A DNA stretch of 64,000 bases from Suillus spraguei (taxonomy: Eukaryota > Basidiomycota > Agaricomycetes > Boletales > Suillaceae), in assembly GCA_016800925.1 (NCBI GenBank), contig JABCPU010000212.1, forward strand, positions 1 through 64,000, read 5' to 3'. Each line of letters begins with the position of its first letter. The first letter of the stretch is position 1. Below the pieces are notes generated by a model. That model did no database searches, was not told where the DNA came from, and saw only the letters and a program-made list of their open reading frames with translations. A program made the translations under genes and the position numbers. Positions 12,028 through 26,380 of this stretch are shown here, in pieces.

Positions 12028-12501
12028 AACGAATAGCGAAATCCCCAACGGCGCGTTGCCCAGCATGCGAAAACCATGACGAAACGGTACACCACTTCAT
12101 CCTAGTCTGCCCAGCATATGTGAACCAGAGAGAACAAATGAGGAAAGAAGTCGGAGCAAGACAATGCAAAATCGAGTACCTGCTGAACGAAAGCAAGGGA
12201 ATGAGAGCAACGTTGACGTACATCGCGCGCACGAGAAGATTGGAACAAACCTTCGGAGATGTAACCCCCCCAGCGGAAAAGGAGAAGGAATAGAGGAAAC
12301 GCGACAACAAGTCGCACAAATCATATCAAGAGCCTGAAGAAGGCCCTAACGTCCGCGCGCAAGCCAGGACCACTGTATAGCATAGACAACCAAAAAACGG
12401 ACCAAAGCATATACGAATAGATTAGATGTACAGTAGGTAGTGTCCATCATAGGGCATAGCCCCAACGGACAATAAACAAGGATAAAAAAAAAAAAAAAAA
12501 A
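12028..12501 (+). mobile_element. 5'-truncated LINE copy 1 (3' end with poly-A)
   Basis: A 10-bp TSD (ATCTCAACTC) at 12018-12027 and 12502-12511 bounds the insertion. It starts inside the C-terminal zinc-knuckle coding region and ends with GGACAATAAACAAGGAT and an A tail. The sequence is close to identical to the 3' part of the minus-strand copy at 26381-28008. Confidence 0.9.
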
Positions 12502-12511
12502 ATCTCAACTC

Positions 12512-13181
12512 GGTCAGTTAGACACAGTGTTGGCACTGACGTGGTCTGACCTGATTTAATGTATCATATGCCATAAAAATAAACAATTCGGTCCTGGGAG
12601 TCGCAAAAACTCTGGGGAGATGACTGCCAACTTGTTTGCGAGGAGCTTCCTTATCCGTTGAAAGTGAGAGCTCTTTTTCAAGTGGGCCATGAGCCATCGA
12701 AGATAGTCAACCACGAGACACATTTTTCAAAATCAAACAAACCGTTTAAAATTGATCAAGGTATGACTAGTTGTAGAAGTAAATGTAAAGAGATATCTCG
12801 AGCCAACGCCAGATGGAGCGTCCGACTCTGAGAAAGGGGGCATTACCCAAAGCTAGAGTCAAACGAAACGTTCGATATTGTGAAATGGATGACCTTCTGG
12901 AAAATACTAGATGGATGCGTAAAGAAATCCGAGGACAAAGTCAAACGAAGCCGTTCGACATGGTAGATGTGTTGACGACCAGCTGGAATTTTCTAGCTAA
13001 AGGATCCAAAAAGACATTCTAGGCTCAAGGCAAACAAAGCGTTCGACGAATAGAAATGAGAGGACACCCCAGGCCATGGTCAAACGCAGCGTTCGACGAC
13101 GTTGTATAAATGTGGACGTTTAGCTGGAAATTACTAGCTAGAGGTCCAAACAGATATCCCAAAGTCCATTGAAGCGTTTGA
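12512..13181 (+). repeat. Repeat interior shared with 22390-23500
   Basis: The block runs in parallel with 22395-23500, sharing GGTCAGTTAGACRC, AACAATYCGGTCCTGGGAGTC and GATGACTGCCAACTTGTTTG. It carries degenerate copies of the GTCAAACG-AAG-CGTTCGAC motif at 12858, 12940, 13029 and 13079. It is non-coding; the short ORF at 12813-13022 is only an open stretch of repeat. Confidence 0.7.
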
Positions 13182-13640
13182 GGAACAGATGAGAAGACGT
13201 GGTAGTCAAGCGGACCTGCCGAGTCAAACGAAGCGTTCGACAAAGAGACGAGAATACGTGGTAGTCAAACGGACCTGCCGAGTCAAACGAAGCGTTCGAC
13301 GAAGAGACGAGAAAACGTAGTAGTCAAACGGACCTGCCGAGTCAAACGAAGCGTTCGACGAAGAGACGAGAAAACGTAGTAGTCAAACGGACCTGCCGAG
13401 TCAAACGAAGCGTTCGACAAAGAGACGAGAAAACGTAGTAGTCAAACGGACCTGCCGAGTCAAACGAAGCGTTCGACAAAGAGACGAGAAAACGTGGTAG
13501 TCAAACGGACCTGCCGAGTCAAACGAAGCGTTCGACAAAGAGACGAGAAAACGCAGTAGTCAAACGGACCTGCCGAGTCAAACGAGGCGTTCGACGAAGA
13601 GATGAGAAGACGTAGTAGCCTGATGGTCCTGCCGAGTCAA
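13182..13640 (+). repeat. 59-bp minisatellite, about 7.5 units
   Basis: Units repeat every 59 bp with few changes. Each contains GTCAAACGAAGCGTTCGAC, GAGACGAGAAAACGTRGTAG and TCAAACGGACCTGCCGA. A shorter, more diverged version lies at 23510-23660. Confidence 0.9.
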
Positions 13641-14400
13641 ATGGAGTGTTCGATGTCGTCGTAGGGTGCAAATCACAACGTTGTATAAATGTAGACGTCT
13701 AGCTGGAGATTACTAGCTGGAGGTCCAAACAGAGATCCCATGCCCAGTCCAATGAAGTGTTTGGATGAAGAGATGAGAAGACGAGTCAAACGGACCTGCC
13801 GTGGGAATTATCAGGACTAGATGTGATTATGTAAGGACCTAAAATAAAGCTGTTGAAACATTGAATACCCTTATTAAATATTAATAATTAAATAATTACG
13901 TAGGCAAATTTTAATGTGGATGGATGGATTGACTGACATCTGACTGACTTGACTGACTTAAGTAACAGAAGTGACTTTGCAGACAACCATGACATCCATG
14001 ACGTAGTCACTGAATTTCATACCTTCCCTTCGTCTCTTGTACTATGGTTTTGGCTGGCAATCAAGACTTGTTTTGAAGAAGTAAGTACCGAAAAAGGTAA
14101 AGCTCAGGCAAAGTCAAGTCCGAAAAAACAGTATGTATGTATACAAATTTCTACACGCCTAGATGCTTCTCAAAGGAGCAAAAAACGAATTTAAAAGGAA
14201 CCTTGATTTATGTATGATATGCGGTGCATGTTTTCTCAAGATGAGTGGGTATAGATGTCATGTGATTAGCACATGGACATGTCGTCCCGAGACGATAAAT
14301 TACGGCATTCTAAAACCATTGGTGCTATCGGATCTCAATAAGTTTATACTCCCTTACATTTCGGTTTCTTCTCACTAAACTTCCATGGATTGAATAAAGT
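13641..14400 (+). repeat. Minisatellite flank and right inverted arm of the small element
   Basis: 13641-13930 parallels 23630-23910. From about 13960 the sequence is the reverse complement of 11090-11475: TAACAGAAGTGAC, CAACCATGACATCCATGAC, AACCTTGATTTATGTATGAT and others. The ORFs at 13949-14378 lie inside this arm and are not supported as genes. Confidence 0.75.
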
Positions 14401-14462
14401 GTGCGCAACTGAGTGTTGTCCATTTCTCTTTTACATCATTCTTTTCAGTATTCTTAGATTTC

Positions 14463-15240
14463 ATGGCGGTGGCAGCCATGATCTCAACACAGCGCCGTGG
14501 GTGTCTCAAAAGACTGAGGTTCACTATAACTAGAGCTCCTCCACCTATACCAATACACCAAGACCATCTAGGTCAGAATTGGGTGCCGCACAGTATGGTT
14601 CACGTCAATAGCATCACCAATGAGGCATTACCATCATCTGGAGTCGACAAGAAACGGGTTCCAACGCATCTTCGTCTAACAGATCTCCACGCATAAATGG
14701 TGCCCGATACGTTCCTGGCGACGCTGCTACGAACGCTAACTTGAACTCTGGTGCAACTGGGCGTACTGCCAAGCGCTGTAGTATGAGTAGTGACAGCACG
14801 TCAGAGTGTTGTTTCTTATTCCTTTTATGGAGGGGACAGTTTCAGGATTGGTTCTGGTGCGACGAGCACAGGCACCTCTTAGTCTTCGCGACATAGCAAC
14901 ATTGACTTCCTTTTCTTCAGTCCCTACACTATTTTCCGAGGGAATTGGGACCACCCGTTTTGGCACCATCGCTCTACCACCAGTCACCGCCGCGGACACT
15001 ACGACATTCACACCTCACCCGCGACACTCATTCCCCTGGCCGTCCCATCGTGCAATGACTCCCATTGTCCATGCTGCATTCGCGAAGGCTGAAGAGGTGT
15101 GTCTCTTCATCCCCTTTTTATTATTCTTACTCTCCTCCTCGTCGCCTACAACGACTCATCTTACGAAAAGTTCGTCACTTCTTGCGAAAAACTTTATTTC
15201 CCTACACCTCACAGTTTGCTTAGAGGCAATTCAATGTTAT
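14463..15240 (+). pseudogene. Decayed Ser/Asn/Thr-rich gene fragment, copy 1
   Basis: The family is unknown. Short blocks such as NASSSNRSP, TGRTAKRCSMSSDS and TPRPSRSELGAAQYG can be read only by switching frames. They recur at 24264-24962 (same strand) and 25371-25800 (opposite strand). Three-way conservation shows a former coding sequence rather than chance ORFs. The open frames at 14463-14696 and 14806-15243 are partly shifted versions of it. It lies between the right arm of the small element and the left arm of the large one. Confidence 0.5.
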
Positions 15241-15479
15241 TGAAGTGTGACAAGCTGATCATCCTGGTACGATAAATGACGGCAAAGTATTTCGGTTCAG
15301 GAAATAGAAACTTGGATTATGTCGGATCATCCAAGCAAGGTCTTGCATTTTCTGTCGTTATAATTACAAGTACTCATCATCCCCCACTGCTACTCTCAAG
15401 GCTCACAATATTTCCTTAATATCATTAGATAATTCTCAAAAACAGTCTGTAAGCAGGAAAACCAAGTATTTACTCTCGC

Positions 15480-15861
15480 TTGACCCGCTTTCCATAATGC
15501 CGTAAATTGTCGTCTAAGGACGACATTTCTATCAGCCAATCATATGAGATATAAGTCCACTCACCCTGAAAAAAAATTCACCATGTATCATACATAAATC
15601 AAGGTTTCTCTTCAAGTCTAATTTGTGTAGCATCCAGGCGTGTAGAAATGTGTATACATGATGGAGCAACTTGTGTTACTTAGGTCAGTTAAGTCAGTCA
15701 AATGGAATGTCAGTCCGGTCTGTCAAGGTCAGGCAAGTAAATAGTTACGTGAGTCATTCAAGTCAGTCAATTAATGGTTTCTCTTCAAGTCTCATTTGTG
15801 TAGCATCTAGGCATGTAGAAATGTGTATACATAATGGAGCAACTTGTGTTACTTAAGTCAG
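15480..15861 (+). repeat. Left arm of the large element (copy 2) with tandem duplication
   Basis: It matches 11150-11530 in the same orientation but lacks the ~150 bp around TCATGGATGTCATGG. The block CTCTTCAAGTCT...GGAGCAACTTGTGTTACTT appears twice in tandem (about 15608 and 15782). The second repeat is split by the LINE and continues at 19107. Confidence 0.7.
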
Positions 15862-18800
15862 ACTAGAGGCAGAGCGAAAGGGGTAAGGAAACTAGCTAGA
15901 GACTCAAGAAAACACCTAGCGAGACGGAACGACCCGGTACACGAGGAATACAGAGCGGCGCGAAACAAACTCGCGGAGAACATCATCCGAGCAAAGACAG
16001 ACCACTGGAACGAATGGATGGAATCGCTAACACCAAAGGGGATCTGGACCTTTCATAAGTACGCAGCTAGTACACCAACTGACCAAATCCACACCAGAAT
16101 AAAAACGTTACAAGACCAACAGGCTGACGGCCAAAATGGTGTAACACAGGATAATGCTCGAAAAAGCGAACTGTTATATAACGTCTTTTTCAGATCACCG
16201 GTGGAAAACGACTCAGTAGACCCAGACTTCAACTATGACCCCCCAATATGCGATTTCGAGCCCATAACGGACCAGCAAATCTACCGCGCAATAGCCAAAC
16301 TAGCTCCTCATAAAGCCCCAGGCCTGAACGGAATTCGCAACATAGTCTTTACCAAGTGCGCGGATCTAATAGTACCTCACATGGCACCAATCTTCCGAGC
16401 TACATTCACACTGAAAATCTACCCGTACGAATGGAAGTGCTCATCAACGATAGTGTTAAGAAAACCCGGAAGGCCAGACTACAGTGTGCCAAAGCGTATA
16501 GACCAATAACGCTCCTGGATACCATGGCTAAGCTTCTATCCTCCTGTGTAGCAGACGATCTCACGTACATTGCAGAACAACACGGCCTATTACCAGCAAT
16601 GCACTTCGGCGGACGGCCAGGCAGATCGACGGTAGACTCACTCCACATGTTAACGAAATTCATAACAGACGCTTGGGCATCGAAAGACGATCACGTCTCA
16701 CTACTATTCCTCGATGTAAAAGCGACATTCCCAAGCGTAGTTACGAACAGACTCCTGCACATTCTGAAAAGAAAAGGGATACCAACGCAGTACGTCGAAT
16801 GGTACAGAAGAAGACTCGAAAATAGAACCACCCATCTCTTCTTTGATGACTACCAATCGAAACTCTTCAAGGTCCCAGACGGACTCGATCAAGGATGTCC
16901 ATTGTCCCAATAGCGTTCATTTTCTACAACTCAGATGTACTGGAAGTCGCTAACCCCAACCCACGCAAAGGAGAACTGAGCCTGGGCTTCCTCGATGATG
17001 TCGCGTTAGCAGCCAGAGCGAAATCATATGAGGAATCGAACGAAAAGCTCAGACACATGATGGAGAAAAGGGGAGGAGCGTTAGAATGGAGTGAACGGCA
17101 CCACGCTGAGTTCGAACTTGAGAAAACAGCACTAATATGTCTATCAAGGAAGCGCATACCGGACGAACAGAACCCACGCAAGACCACACCAGAACGCCGC
17201 CCAGCTATCACCATCCGCAATTGCACCATTCAACCGTCGAAATCACACAAGTTCCTGGGCATGATCGTAGACGAGAACCTCAACTTCAAGGAACACGCGG
17301 CCTACGCACTTGCAAAGGAACAAAGTACGCACTAGCATGTATGAGGGTGATCCGACCGACAAAAGGAATGCATGGAAGGGCGATGAAACGGCTGTACGAA
17401 GGAGTCATACTGCCAAAAATGCTTTACGCAGCAGACGTCTGGTGCTCAGGCCTCGTTGCAAAAGGGAGAGGGAAACAGAGAGGGGGCAGGGGACCGAAAG
17501 GCTTCGCCACACAGATGTCGAGAGTTCAGCGCATGGCCACGACCCTAATAACAGGAGGACTAAGATCAACTTCCAATGATATGTTAGACGCGCACGCTAA
17601 CGTCTTACCGTTTCAACAGACACTCCGCAAAATCTGCCTGAGGGCGACACTCCACATGGCAACACTCCCAGACACTCACCCACTAGCAAAGGACATCAGG
17701 TCAGCGTACATGTTCGGCGCAAAAAGGGAATTCAAGGGGAGAAAATGACACCCGTCTCCACTGCACAAACTGACGTACGAGTACCAGATAGACCCCGACA
17801 CCACAGAGAAGATTAGGCCGGTCAGACACTATCCAAAGTGGACCCCAGACACCGAAACGCACATCGCAGACAAACCAGAGAGAGCAGCGGATGAAGACTT
17901 ATCGGCGGAAGAAGACATAAGAGCATACTCGGACGGATCTTCGATCGAAGGAGGAGTGGGGGCAGCAGCAGTGATCATGCGAGGCGAAGAAGTGATTAAG
18001 AGTCGGAGATTCTACCTGGGCAAGGACACGGAGCACACGGTGTATGAAGGAGAGCTTGTGAGAATGATTCTGGCGGTTCAGCTTCTAAAAGAAGAGGGAG
18101 GAGAAAGGGGGGGTACCATGTCACTGGGGGTAGACAATCAGGCAGCCATCCGCGCAACATCAGCCTTCCATTCACAACCGGGACACTACCTGATGGACAT
18201 GTTCCACGACGACCTACGCAGGGTCATCCCAGCCAACGATGGAAGGAAACTCATCATCAGGTGGACGCCAGGGCATAAGGGCATCCCGGGCAATGAAGCA
18301 GCGGACGAGCAGGCGAAAGAGGCAGCGAGAGGGAAATCATCGGGAACGAACGAACTCCCGAAATCCTTGCTAACAAAACACGGCGAAACCAAGGAACTGC
18401 CACGTAGTAAGTCAGCGATCAAACAGACATACCACCGCAGAATAAAGGACGAGGTGACGGAAATAGCAAACAACTCACCAAGGTTCACCGCCCTGCGCAC
18501 CATAGACCAGTCAGCTCCTTCCAACAAATTCGCCGCAAAAACCGCATCGTTACCAAGGAAGCACAGCTCGCTTCTCTTTCAGCTCAGAACGGGTCATATA
18601 GCGCTCAACAAACACCTACATCGGATATCGAAGAGCCAATCAGCCAAGTGCGAAAACTGCAACGCGCACGAGGAAACAGTACATCATTTCCTACTAGTAT
18701 GCCCCACCTTCACCAGACAGAGAGACGCCATGCGTCTCGAAGTAGGCCCGCGCAAATACAATATCAAGCACTTGCTCAACGATACTCAAGGAATGAGAGC

Positions 18801-18897
18801 GACCCTGAAATACATCGCACGTACAAGACGCTTCGAGCAGACTTTCGGAGATGTTACCCCCCCCCCCCCCAAGGAAAAAGAGGAAAGGAGAGAATAA
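15862..18897 (+). pseudogene. LINE ORF2 remnant: reverse transcriptase, RNase H, C-terminal zinc knuckle
   Basis: The RT blocks are HKAPGLNGI, YRPITLLDTMAKLL, GGRPGRSTVDSL, LLFLDVKATFPSV, LDQGCPLS and the FLDDVAL catalytic loop. RNase H has its four acidic residues in YSDGS, YEGEL, GVDNQ and NEAADEQA. A CxxC...H...C knuckle (CENCNAHEETVHHFLLVC) closes the protein. Frames are broken by single missing bases at the AAA near 16491, the CCC at 16906-16908 and the GG at 17317-17318. An in-frame TGA follows FKGRK near 17747, where copy 3 has an Arg. It is therefore inactive as it stands. Confidence 0.9.
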
Positions 18898-19106
18898 TAG
18901 AACGAAACCAAACCCAAACATAACCGCTTGCCTCCTCACAGGCATCACAGTTCCCGCCCACGCCGGAACCATTGTCAAGACGCTACCAAGACAAGATATA
19001 TAGAGTAAATACCAAGGTACATACATGTAGGAGATGTCCAACATAGGGCTTAGCCCCAATGGACAATAAACAAGGATTCAAAAAAAAAAAAAACAAAAAA
19101 AAAAAA
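15862..19106 (+). mobile_element. LINE (non-LTR retrotransposon) copy 2, 5'-truncated, with RT and RNase H
   Basis: An 11-bp TSD (ACTTAAGTCAG) at 15851-15861 and 19107-19117 bounds it. It begins between the endonuclease and RT domains and ends with a GTCC...GGAC stem-loop, AATAAACAAGGATTC and an impure A tail. The CpG-rich coding region differs in base use from the AT-richer surroundings. The lost 5' end is typical of target-primed reverse transcription that stopped early. Confidence 0.92.
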
Positions 19107-19230
19107 ACTTAAGTCAGTCAAGTCAGTCAAATGGAATGTCAGTCCGGTCTGTCAAGGTCAGGCAAGTAAACAGTTACATAAGTCATTCAAGTCAGTCAAT
19201 TAATTGAACTTCGCCGTCATTACTTTGCAG
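19107..19230 (+). repeat. Left-arm continuation after the LINE
   Basis: The GTCAG-rich tail and TTAATTGAACTTC of the arm repeat resume right after the LINE poly-A. They lead into the first exon of the dioxygenase gene 40 nt later. Confidence 0.7.
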
Positions 19231-19270
19231 ATTGAGACAACCAAGTATTGATTCTTCGCCATTCCACCAC

Positions 19271-22113
19271 ATGTCTAGTAAATTCACTGCAAATATCTGG
19301 ACATCGCTGTCCACTCAGACTCTCACCGAGCTTATAGCATTGCTGCCTGATATCATCAAATCTTATCCAGAATCTGACGCCCCAGTCCTTCTCTATGAAT
19401 TTCTGGCATCCAATATGCCTAAATTTGAGGACCAACTCTCAGAACCTTGTTCCACAAGTCCAGGAAATCAAGCATTTCTATCAGAGAGCACAGGGAATGC
19501 GATGAAGAGACAGCTACGCCCTAGGACCAATATTGATATCTCCACTGGTGAGCTTCTGTATGTATTGATGTGTAATTTGTCAAATTAATTTTCTTCGACC
19601 CCAGAACCAGCCGCACAAATTACTCTAGGCTCATCTTCTAAATCTTCTAAATCCTTCAAGATAAAGAGACAACCACTATCCAGACGAAACATAGGCGCAA
19701 AAAGTAAGCGCTGCTGCAGGGATGGAATGAGAGTGGAACTTTTTGAGGGTCCTCCTAGAAAAAGGGCTAATATCGATTATGGGGATAATAAGGAGACGGA
19801 GCAGGAGGATGAGAACGAGGATGAGGAGGACGAGGAGGGTAAAGATGAGGAGCGGGAGCAGGATGAGGAGCGGAAGGGGGATTTGACAAATAAAGAGGTC
19901 GCCTGGCAAACTGATGGATCTCCTCCCCCTCCAGACACAGATATGTTAACAAGAATTGCAGAGTTAGCAAACCTGTGGTCCTCTGATAAACTGAAACACA
20001 TCCAGAATCTTCTGGCTGTTATCCAAGAGCAAAAATGTGCCATTGTCAATCCCACCTCTGCAAATGATCTCACCTTGCAAAAACTGATCCGCAAGTGCCA
20101 AACTAATGGTGAAAATGGCCAATATCTCTCCTTTATCTCTATGATAGACAACATCCGGCTAGCTTTTCATTTGGCTTTGTACGCTCTTGGTTTTTTTATT
20201 ATTGTCCATCTATTGACTCAAGTTTATCATTCAGTTTTAAGAATTCACCAAAGGCTAGCTTTAGACAGCTGGAGAAAGACATGGGGTTATCCAGGGGGTC
20301 AGTCTCTGAAATGTCAAAGCGAGGACAGCGTCTAGCCTTTATTGCATGTGCTGGTGAGCTGCACCTTTCTGTTTTATTTTGAATATAACAAGATTATAAT
20401 TGTTAGGAACACCGTATATTCTGCTACTTATAGCAGTATCAGGGATGGCCGGGCAGTTTATTCATCGAACCAAAATAACTCACGATATGGTATCTACCTT
20501 CTCCAAGATTCTCCGTTCCCCGAAATGCAAGTAATTTTGTAATATCGTTTGGAATAAATACTCATTCTGCATAGTGTGGACCAAGGAAACCGGGACTGTA
20601 AACCATGTGACTAGGATAGTCGAACTCATAACCATCATACATATGCAGGCTCAGTCCCAACTTCGATTTACTATCTTTACCGGGGGGCTGGACTGCTGCT
20701 CTAAAGATCTTGTCTTAAACTTCTCTGATATATCGGGATGTGATGAATTACTATCTACTCTCCCTTTCAAGTACGTTTTCTAATCTTGCAATTCGGGGAT
20801 TCATCTGAAGAATTTGTTTCCTCCAGTACATATACTCTTCCTGAACGAGACATAAATATCTGGAGTCCTTTACTGTCTCCTAATACTGTCTCTCACAAGT
20901 ACCTGTCTTTTATCGATCAGCCCGCTGTGGAGATGGCCGACCGTCAGCTTGTCGAGATCAAATCACCTCTTTGTATGAGCGCCTTTCTTCCATCTCCAGT
21001 CAATAAAGAGAATCGTTCTTTGTGGACTAGTCAGGAGCGACAGAAGGCAATGAAAGCTACTAAGGTAACTGATCTGCGCGACATTCAGCCCAAGGTAAAC
21101 TATTATTTATCATGCTTCCAGTCCAGCACTCAAATTTTGATATAGATAAATGAACTCTTTGATGGTAGCATTAGAAAAGACGGACAGTATTTACATATCT
21201 CTCATGGAGCCGTTGAAAAGTGAGTTTTCTCAATCTAATCCAGAGTTATATACTCATTGAAATACTTTTAGCCAGGATGTTAAGTTCGTTGATAAGGACG
21301 GAAAGTTTTTGGGTCTTTGGATCTCACAAACGTCCCCAATCATCAATGACCGCCTCCAGCAGCTCCAGGATTACCTTCATGTGGAGATGCCCAGTCAAAT
21401 GATTCCTATTGACTCTTCACTAAATCCAGGTGGAACGTTTACAACGATGCACTTCGGCTACTTTACCAGATATGGTGAACAGGTATATATTCTCTCTTCT
21501 GACTAGCATAATCTAATTCGCATCTCAGGGCACTGGAGCTCCTATTGGAATCCATCCAGACTTGCTACACAAGACGGGTAGATCCAGGGTCAATCATATG
21601 CAAAGGATCCCTTATGCATCCAGTACCATCCACGCCAATCAGGAGCAGTACTCCATTCTGGCAGAAATTATCCAAGATATATGCAGGCTCATTGCACAGG
21701 CAATAGAAAAATATCTTCCTGATGTGTACTCCCGACTTAACTTCGTGTGCTCATTGTTGCCGATGGGCGAGAACCCGGTCACTGCACCCTTTACTGGTTT
21801 AGTACTTAATATCCAGTGTACCACCACCGGTCATCTGGATGCAGAAGACGATTTAGTATGTTGTGTCATTCCCTTTGGCAAGTTTCTTAACGGACAGTTT
21901 GTTCAATACGAGACTGGACTTGTCTTTGATATTGTGCCAGGAGACTTTTTTATCTTTCCATCTTCGAAAATCACTCACTTTAACCTTCACTTCGCCGGTT
22001 TCCGAGGTTCCTTAGTATTACATTCAGATGGATCAACAAATTCTTGGGTGGATAATAGGAATGGATGGAAAAATCATATGACTACTACTTTTGATTCATC
22101 GATTATACTCTAA
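19271..22113 (+). CDS. 2OG-Fe(II) dioxygenase-like protein (TET/JBP-like or related fungal family)
   Basis: Nine exons are proposed, with introns 19548-19604, 20179-20222, one near 20341-20390, one near 20531-20574, then 20771-20826, 21095-21145, 21220-21271 and 21483-21528. The N-terminal part has a basic then acidic low-complexity stretch (EDEEDEEGK). A middle region reads FRQLEKDMGLSRGSVSEMSK. The catalytic part has the HxD motif in GHLDAEDD (His 21832-21834, Asp 21838-21840), the distal His in ITHFNLHF (21976-21978) and a 2OG-binding Arg (22003-22005). By family knowledge it would oxidise a nucleic-acid base or protein side chain; the substrate is unknown. The exons around 20530-20575 do not join in frame, so one base may be missing near 20520. 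It lies within an inverted-arm repeat element. Confidence 0.75.
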
Positions 22114-22394
22114 TAGATCATTCTACAAATTATGTTCAATCATCAGCTGTGCGTCATGTCTTTAAATCCATGCTTCATGAGTGCTTTGGTACCATGATTG
22201 TCTGTGAAATGAAGATCATCTATGTGATGGTCGTAGATTACCATAGGATACAAGAAAATAATACTGCATACGGGGCGGACTCTTCTGTAAGGATTCTATA
22301 TTCTCTACGTGTGGACCAGCACTTCAGATTAAAGATGCTCGAAAGCAGCCACGTGGCTCACTTACAAGTCAGTTATTTTAGTCCTGTGTATACC
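22114..22394. other. Downstream region of the dioxygenase gene
   Basis: No supported gene. The 96-aa ORF at 22149-22439 has no motif and runs into repeat sequence. The region ends where homology to 12000-12027 and 12512 onward starts. Confidence 0.4.
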
Positions 22395-24085
<1,691 letters not shown>

Positions 24086-24262
24086 TGTAACAGAAGTTGC
24101 TCTGTGGACAACCGTGACATCCACGACGTAGTCACTGAATTTCATACCTTCCCTTCATCTCTTGTACTATGGTTTTGGCTGGCAATAAAGACCTGGTTTT
24201 AAGAAGTAAGTACAGAAAAAGGTAAAGCTCAGGCAAAGTCAAGTCCGAAAAAAACAATATGT
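24086..24262 (+). repeat. Right inverted arm of the large element, truncated
   Basis: It parallels 13965-14140 and is the inverse of 11340-11475. It ends at GTATACACAG, where it joins the Ser-rich gene fragment directly. About 250 bp of the arm present in copy 1 is missing. Confidence 0.7.
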
Positions 24263-24263
24263 A

Positions 24264-24962
24264 TACACAGATACGCTCCTGACGACGCTCAGCCCCTACT
24301 ACGAACGCTTACTCGAATTCTGGTACAACTGGGCGTACTTCCAAGCGCTGTAGTATGAGTAGTGACAGCGCATCAGAGCATTGTTTCTTATTCCTCTTAT
24401 GGAGGGGACAGTTTCACAACTGGTTCTGGTGCGACGAGCACAGGCACAGGTACCTCTCAGCCTTCGCAACGTAGCAACATTGACTTCCTTTTCTTCAGTC
24501 CTATTTTCTGAGGGAATTGGGACAACATGTTTTGGCACCATCACTCTACCACCAGTCATTGCCGCGACCACTACCCCATTCACACCTTACCTGCGACACT
24601 CTCGCCGTCCCATTGTTAAGTGACTCCCATTGTCCATGTGCCATTCGTGAAGGCTGATGCCAGACAAATTCCGCAAATTGTGTTTTACGTTACGCAAATA
24701 TGATCACACACCAACCCAGTGGCTCAAACTTGATGATATCGCAAAGCGTTTCTACTGTAGCTCGATGCGAGCTGCCTTTACCGAGTTCCAACTATGTTCG
24801 GGTAATGACCTCACCACGACCCTTGGACGCAAAGTATCATCGCTGCCGTACCTCCTCTCTCACCCGGATGCTACCAAACACCTAGTCCAGTATACTAATG
24901 CTACCAAACGTTTGCGAGAAATCTTCGGTGAAGTGCCTACCCCCCACATTAACCAGAGCTGA
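24264..24962 (+). pseudogene. Decayed Ser/Thr-rich gene fragment, copy 2
   Basis: It matches 14710-15090 up to GAAGGCTGA, where copy 1 probably enters an intron. It then continues into a better preserved segment (24657-24962: YDHTPTQWLKLDDIAKRFYC, then SSLPYLLSHPDATKHL) that copy 1 lacks. The family is unknown. Confidence 0.45.
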
Positions 24963-25370
24963 CGACCATATCTTCTCTATTGACAGAACGCACATGCATA
25001 GACCCACTCGCTCAGAATCAAGAAACTTCCACCCCCTTCCTACACCCGTTTTTCCCCTCCCCTCCTCCCCAACTCAACTACACGGAATCACCGTCGCACC
25101 ACACTGAAATCAGTCAGCGGAAACCCAAGAGACCTCAGCCAAGATTAGGTCCTCTCCACACCCACACAATCCCTGCATTCAGTCCGATTCCTGTACTAGC
25201 CACCTAGGACGTGTATGCGTTACACTATTGATTAGTCAGTATGGTCACCCCTCATCTTCGTTGGATTGCGCATCAAAAACGGCCGGCGGGAGCGGTGGAC
25301 TGATGGGGCACGTCTCACATCAAGGCATTTGCAAATTCAGAGATGCAGACCGGGCACTGGGGCCCTCAGA
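24963..25370. other. Unassigned, no gene seen
   Basis: Pro- and His-rich open frames at 24898-25207 come from C-rich sequence and show no conserved pattern. Nothing else was recognised. Confidence 0.4.
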
Positions 25371-25800
25371 CTAGTTCGTACTGTCCTCCATAGAGTATAC
25401 TCTCCATGGGACAAAAATTAACGGCGCTTGGCAGTACGCCCCATCGTGCCAAAGTTCGAGGTATCGTTCGTATTGGCATTGTTAGAAATGTTGCTGCCAC
25501 TGTCAGTGTTCGGAGATGCGTTAGACGAAGACGCGTTGGAACCCGCTTCTCCGTCAATACTGTCGACTCCAGAGAATGGAAATACCTCGTTGGTAACACT
25601 ACTGACGCCAACCATGCTGGACAGCACCAAATTCTGACTGAGATAGTCTAGGTGATATGCCAAAGGGGGTGCCTGCCGTCCTACTATGGTCACCGGACTC
25701 TTCAGTCGCTCGCTGTTTGTCGAAGAAAGGTTTACCGAGTTGTGCAAGAAGAGGTGTGTGTGTATGTGGGGGGGGGGGGGTGGCCCTATTACATTTATCA
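25371..25800 (-). pseudogene. Decayed Ser/Asn-rich gene fragment, copy 3
   Basis: The minus-strand reading SSVTNEVFPFSGVD, then SNASSSNASPNTDSG and TMGRTAKRR corresponds to 14530-14790. A G12 run at 25770-25781 marks the upstream side. There is no intact frame across the fragment. Confidence 0.45.
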
Positions 25801-26369
25801 AGCTCTTTGGACATTCCCTGTGATAGTTAGACCGTGTGTGTGGTGTATGGGTAGCAGATGGGACAAACTCACGTGGGCGAGATGCCTGAGATGCAATCTC
25901 AAATGCATGATGTCTGTAAACTTGTTTTTGTGCCGCTTAGCTTCTTAATGTATGCTCAGTCAAGACGATACGTTGATAGAAAAACTTGGTTATAGATAAA
26001 TTCTTACAGTAGCTCAACCAACTTTAGATTTCGTTCTCTTATTATTTCATGAAGCTCGAGGACGAGGACACCGAAGTATAAATTGCGATTTGAGGAGTCA
26101 TCTTGCAAAGCCATGCAAGCAGGGTAACGCGAGCGCGACGGAGAAACAAACCCCCATTCTTCAGGGACTCGTGGCAGAACTATGAACTCATATGAGGTGA
26201 TTGTTTGGCATGCTTCCACTGTTGCCATAATAATATCACACCCCTAATTGTCGTATTATTAGCCACCTGTGGGAATTTTCCTCAAAAACGGCTTCTCATA
26301 CCACACCAGAGAGTGGCAAATTCTATTCAAATCGAGCGATAAATTTTTAATATGGAATATGAATATGAT
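25801..26369. other. Unassigned, possibly a decayed gene 5' of the LINE
   Basis: A minus-strand 74-aa frame at 26004-26228 (VLPRVPEEWGFVSPSRSRYP) looks more protein-like than its surroundings but has no recognised family. No other signal was seen. Confidence 0.3.
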
Positions 26370-26380
26370 ATGGTCTGCCT

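Noticed and set aside
12026..12324. Minus-strand ORFs over LINE copy 1, repeated at 26558-26895 on plus
   Set aside because: They are antisense shadows of the LINE C-terminal coding region.
13182..13640. Regular repeats resembling a CRISPR array
   Set aside because: The 59-bp units are head-to-tail with no unique spacers, and the DNA is eukaryotic.
26004..26228. 74-aa minus-strand ORF as a small gene
   Set aside because: Protein-like composition only; no motif, intron or second copy to support it.
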